DNA of 6,823 bases from BMS3B sp964501105 (GTDB lineage: Archaea > Hydrothermarchaeota > Hydrothermarchaeia > Hydrothermarchaeales > BMS3B), in NCBI GenBank assembly GCA_964501105.1, contig CAZCRG010000096.1, forward strand, positions 1 to 6,823. Reading direction: 5' to 3'. Both the position numbers and the translations under genes were made by a program. This document shows positions 5,765-6,823 of the stretch, one piece after another. Each line of letters starts with the position of its first letter. Within the stretch, counting starts at the first letter, position 1. The notes beneath the pieces are model-generated. The model saw nothing but the letters and a program-made list of their open reading frames with translations. It was not told where the DNA came from and made no database searches.

Positions 5765-6780
5765 CTTTCAAAAGCTCTCTTTATACTTTCTTTATAGGGT
5801 GGCTTTAGAATACCCTTTTCTGTTATTATGGCAGATATGTACTTTGCTGGAGTGACATCAAAGGCAGGGTTGAAAACATCTGCCTTCTCAGGCACAAGCC
5901 TCCTGCCCCTGAAGAACTCTATCTCCTCTCTGCTCCTGAACTCTATTGGGATATCCTCACCGCTCTCTGCCTTTAGATCGATAGTGGAAAGGGGAGCAGC
6001 AACATAGAAGGGAATTCCATGCTCCTTTGCAAGAACAGCCAGGCTGTAGGTACCTATTTTGTTGGCAGTATCGCCATTGGCAGCTATCCTGTCAGCACCC
6101 ACAATAACCTTGGTTACACCCTCACGGCGCATAACAAAACCAGCCATGCTGTCAGTAATAACCTTTACAGGTACACCAGCCTGGGATAGCTCAAAGGCAG
6201 TGAGCCTTGCCCCCTGAAGCAGTGGCCTTGTCTCGTCAGCAAAAACCCTTATTTTCTTTCCCTGGTTCCAGGCTTCAAGAATCACACCAAGAGCAGTGCC
6301 TATGCCAGCAGTAGCAAGGCCTCCTGCATTGCAGTGAGTAATTACAACATCGCCATCTTCAAAGAGTTCAGCCCCATACCGGCTTAACTTTCTGTTAACC
6401 TCCAGGTCTTCTTCATATATCTTCAGAGCCTCAGCAACTACCTCTTCAGCAGGATTTTCACTGCTTTTTGCCTTTTCCATAACCCTATCGAGAGCCCACA
6501 CTAAATTCACGGCAGTGGGTCTAGTAGCCTTTATCACTTCGTAGGTTTCCTTCAGAGCCTCAATCACCTCTTCTCTGCTCTTACCAGAACTTTTAGAGGC
6601 TGTCAGAGCAAGGGCAAAGGCTGAAGCAACGCCGATAGCAGGGGCACCCCTTATACTCAGCCTTTTTATAGCTTCTGCTATACACTCAACATCTCTGCAC
6701 TCAATATACTCTATCTTCTCCGGGATGAGTGTCTGGTCAAGAATTAATACTCTATCACCCTTAAACTCTATAGTCTTCAT
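5758..6780 (-). CDS. mtnA: S-methyl-5-thioribose-1-phosphate isomerase
   Basis: MtnA converts 5-methylthioribose-1-phosphate to the ribulose form in the recycling of methylthioadenosine left by SAM-dependent polyamine synthesis. It is homologous to eIF2B alpha/beta/delta, and archaeal members are often mislabelled as eIF-2B subunits. The 340-residue protein carries RGAPAIG (44-50), RPTAVNL (87-93), THCNAG with the catalytic Cys150, ADETRPLLQGARLTAFEL (181-198), GADRI with the catalytic Asp230, and NKIGTY (240-245). Both catalytic residues, equivalent to Cys160 and Asp240 of Bacillus MtnA, are present, which argues against a purely regulatory eIF2B-like role. The main alternative is ribose-1,5-bisphosphate isomerase, a related archaeal enzyme, but the motif set and length suit MtnA better. 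The ATG at 6780 has AGGTGG four bases upstream. It is the first gene of the operon and overlaps cbiD by 7 bp. Confidence 0.93.
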   Translation of the reverse strand: MKTIEFKGDRVLILDQTLIPEKIEYIECRDVECIAEAIKRLSIRGAPAIGVASAFALALTASKSSGKSREEVIEALKETYEVIKATRPTAVNLVWALDRVMEKAKSSENPAEEVVAEALKIYEEDLEVNRKLSRYGAELFEDGDVVITHCNAGGLATAGIGTALGVILEAWNQGKKIRVFADETRPLLQGARLTAFELSQAGVPVKVITDSMAGFVMRREGVTKVIVGADRIAANGDTANKIGTYSLAVLAKEHGIPFYVAAPLSTIDLKAESGEDIPIEFRSREEIEFFRGRRLVPEKADVFNPAFDVTPAKYISAIITEKGILKPPYKESIKRAFERC

Positions 6781-6784
6781 TCCA

Positions 6785-6790
6785 CCACCT
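6785..6790 (-). promoter_or_regulatory. Ribosome binding site for mtnA
   Basis: Read leftward, AGGTGG (6790-6785) is four bases upstream of the mtnA ATG at 6780 and sits in the purine-rich stretch AGGTGGTGGA. It supports the chosen start. Confidence 0.75.
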
Positions 6791-6807
6791 GTGATAATTT
6801 AATTTTG

Positions 6808-6820
6808 TATAATATAATAA
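6808..6820 (-). promoter_or_regulatory. Possible TATA box for the mtnA-cbiD-cbiE-cbiT operon
   Basis: Read leftward, the last bases of the window give TTATTATATTATA (6820-6808) in a very AT-rich stretch before mtnA. A TATA box here would start transcription near 6786-6790, which barely leaves room for the ribosome site at 6790-6785. The box may therefore be genuine with a very short leader, or the true promoter may lie beyond the window edge. No cobalamin riboswitch is visible in the 43 bases available. Confidence 0.35.
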
Positions 6821-6823
6821 TGT

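Noticed and set aside
5758..6780. Calling this gene an eIF-2B alpha subunit or ribose-1,5-bisphosphate isomerase.
   Set aside because: The catalytic Cys150 and Asp230 and the motifs RGAPAIG, THCNAG and NKIGTY fit MtnA. The R15P isomerase alternative is not fully excluded without a phylogeny.
1..6823. CRISPR array, tRNA or rRNA gene, insertion sequence, integrase, toxin-antitoxin pair or cobalamin riboswitch.
   Set aside because: No repeated spacer-repeat pattern, cloverleaf, transposase or inverted-repeat ends were seen. Almost all of the sequence is accounted for by eight coding regions, and the gaps are too short to hold such elements.

Overview
This window looks like a piece of a euryarchaeal chromosome, probably from a thermophile. 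TiaS (agmatidine modification of tRNA-Ile2) and the COG1395-type regulator are families essentially restricted to archaea. Arginine codons are overwhelmingly AGA/AGG, genes overlap or nearly touch, and the promoter-like elements are archaeal TATA boxes. The gene set would suit an Archaeoglobus-like lineage, but that placement is a guess.

Layout. Positions 1-511 (minus) hold the N-terminal part of tiaS, cut by the window edge. A short AT-rich spacer (512-572) with a perfectly palindromic TATA box separates it from a rightward three-gene cluster: a COG1395 XRE-type regulator (573-1493), a DUF763 protein of unknown function (1520-2623), and a DHH-DHHA1 phosphoesterase (about 2647-3555). Facing that cluster is a leftward, overlapping operon: mtnA (6780-5758), cbiD (5764-4688), cbiE (4709-4095) and cbiT (4102-3530). 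The two transcription units converge, and their coding regions overlap by 26 bp at 3530-3555.

How the genes work together. CbiD, CbiE and CbiT perform SAM-dependent methylations in the oxygen-independent corrin ring pathway (C1, C5 and C15 plus decarboxylation). MtnA isomerises 5-methylthioribose-1-phosphate, recycling the by-product of another kind of SAM use. The rightward cluster pairs a DNA-binding regulator with two proteins that could act on nucleic acids; its role is unknown.

Most of the window is ordinary archaeal core metabolism. The most notable point is the DHH gene. Its conserved first metal motif (HGDSDG) lies upstream of the first ordinary start codon, behind an in-frame TGA, with only an ATA codon placed correctly after a good Shine-Dalgarno sequence. 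This means either a rare AUA start or a one-base indel. No tRNA, rRNA, CRISPR array, mobile element or long repeat was seen, and no gene-free stretch exceeds about 60 bases.
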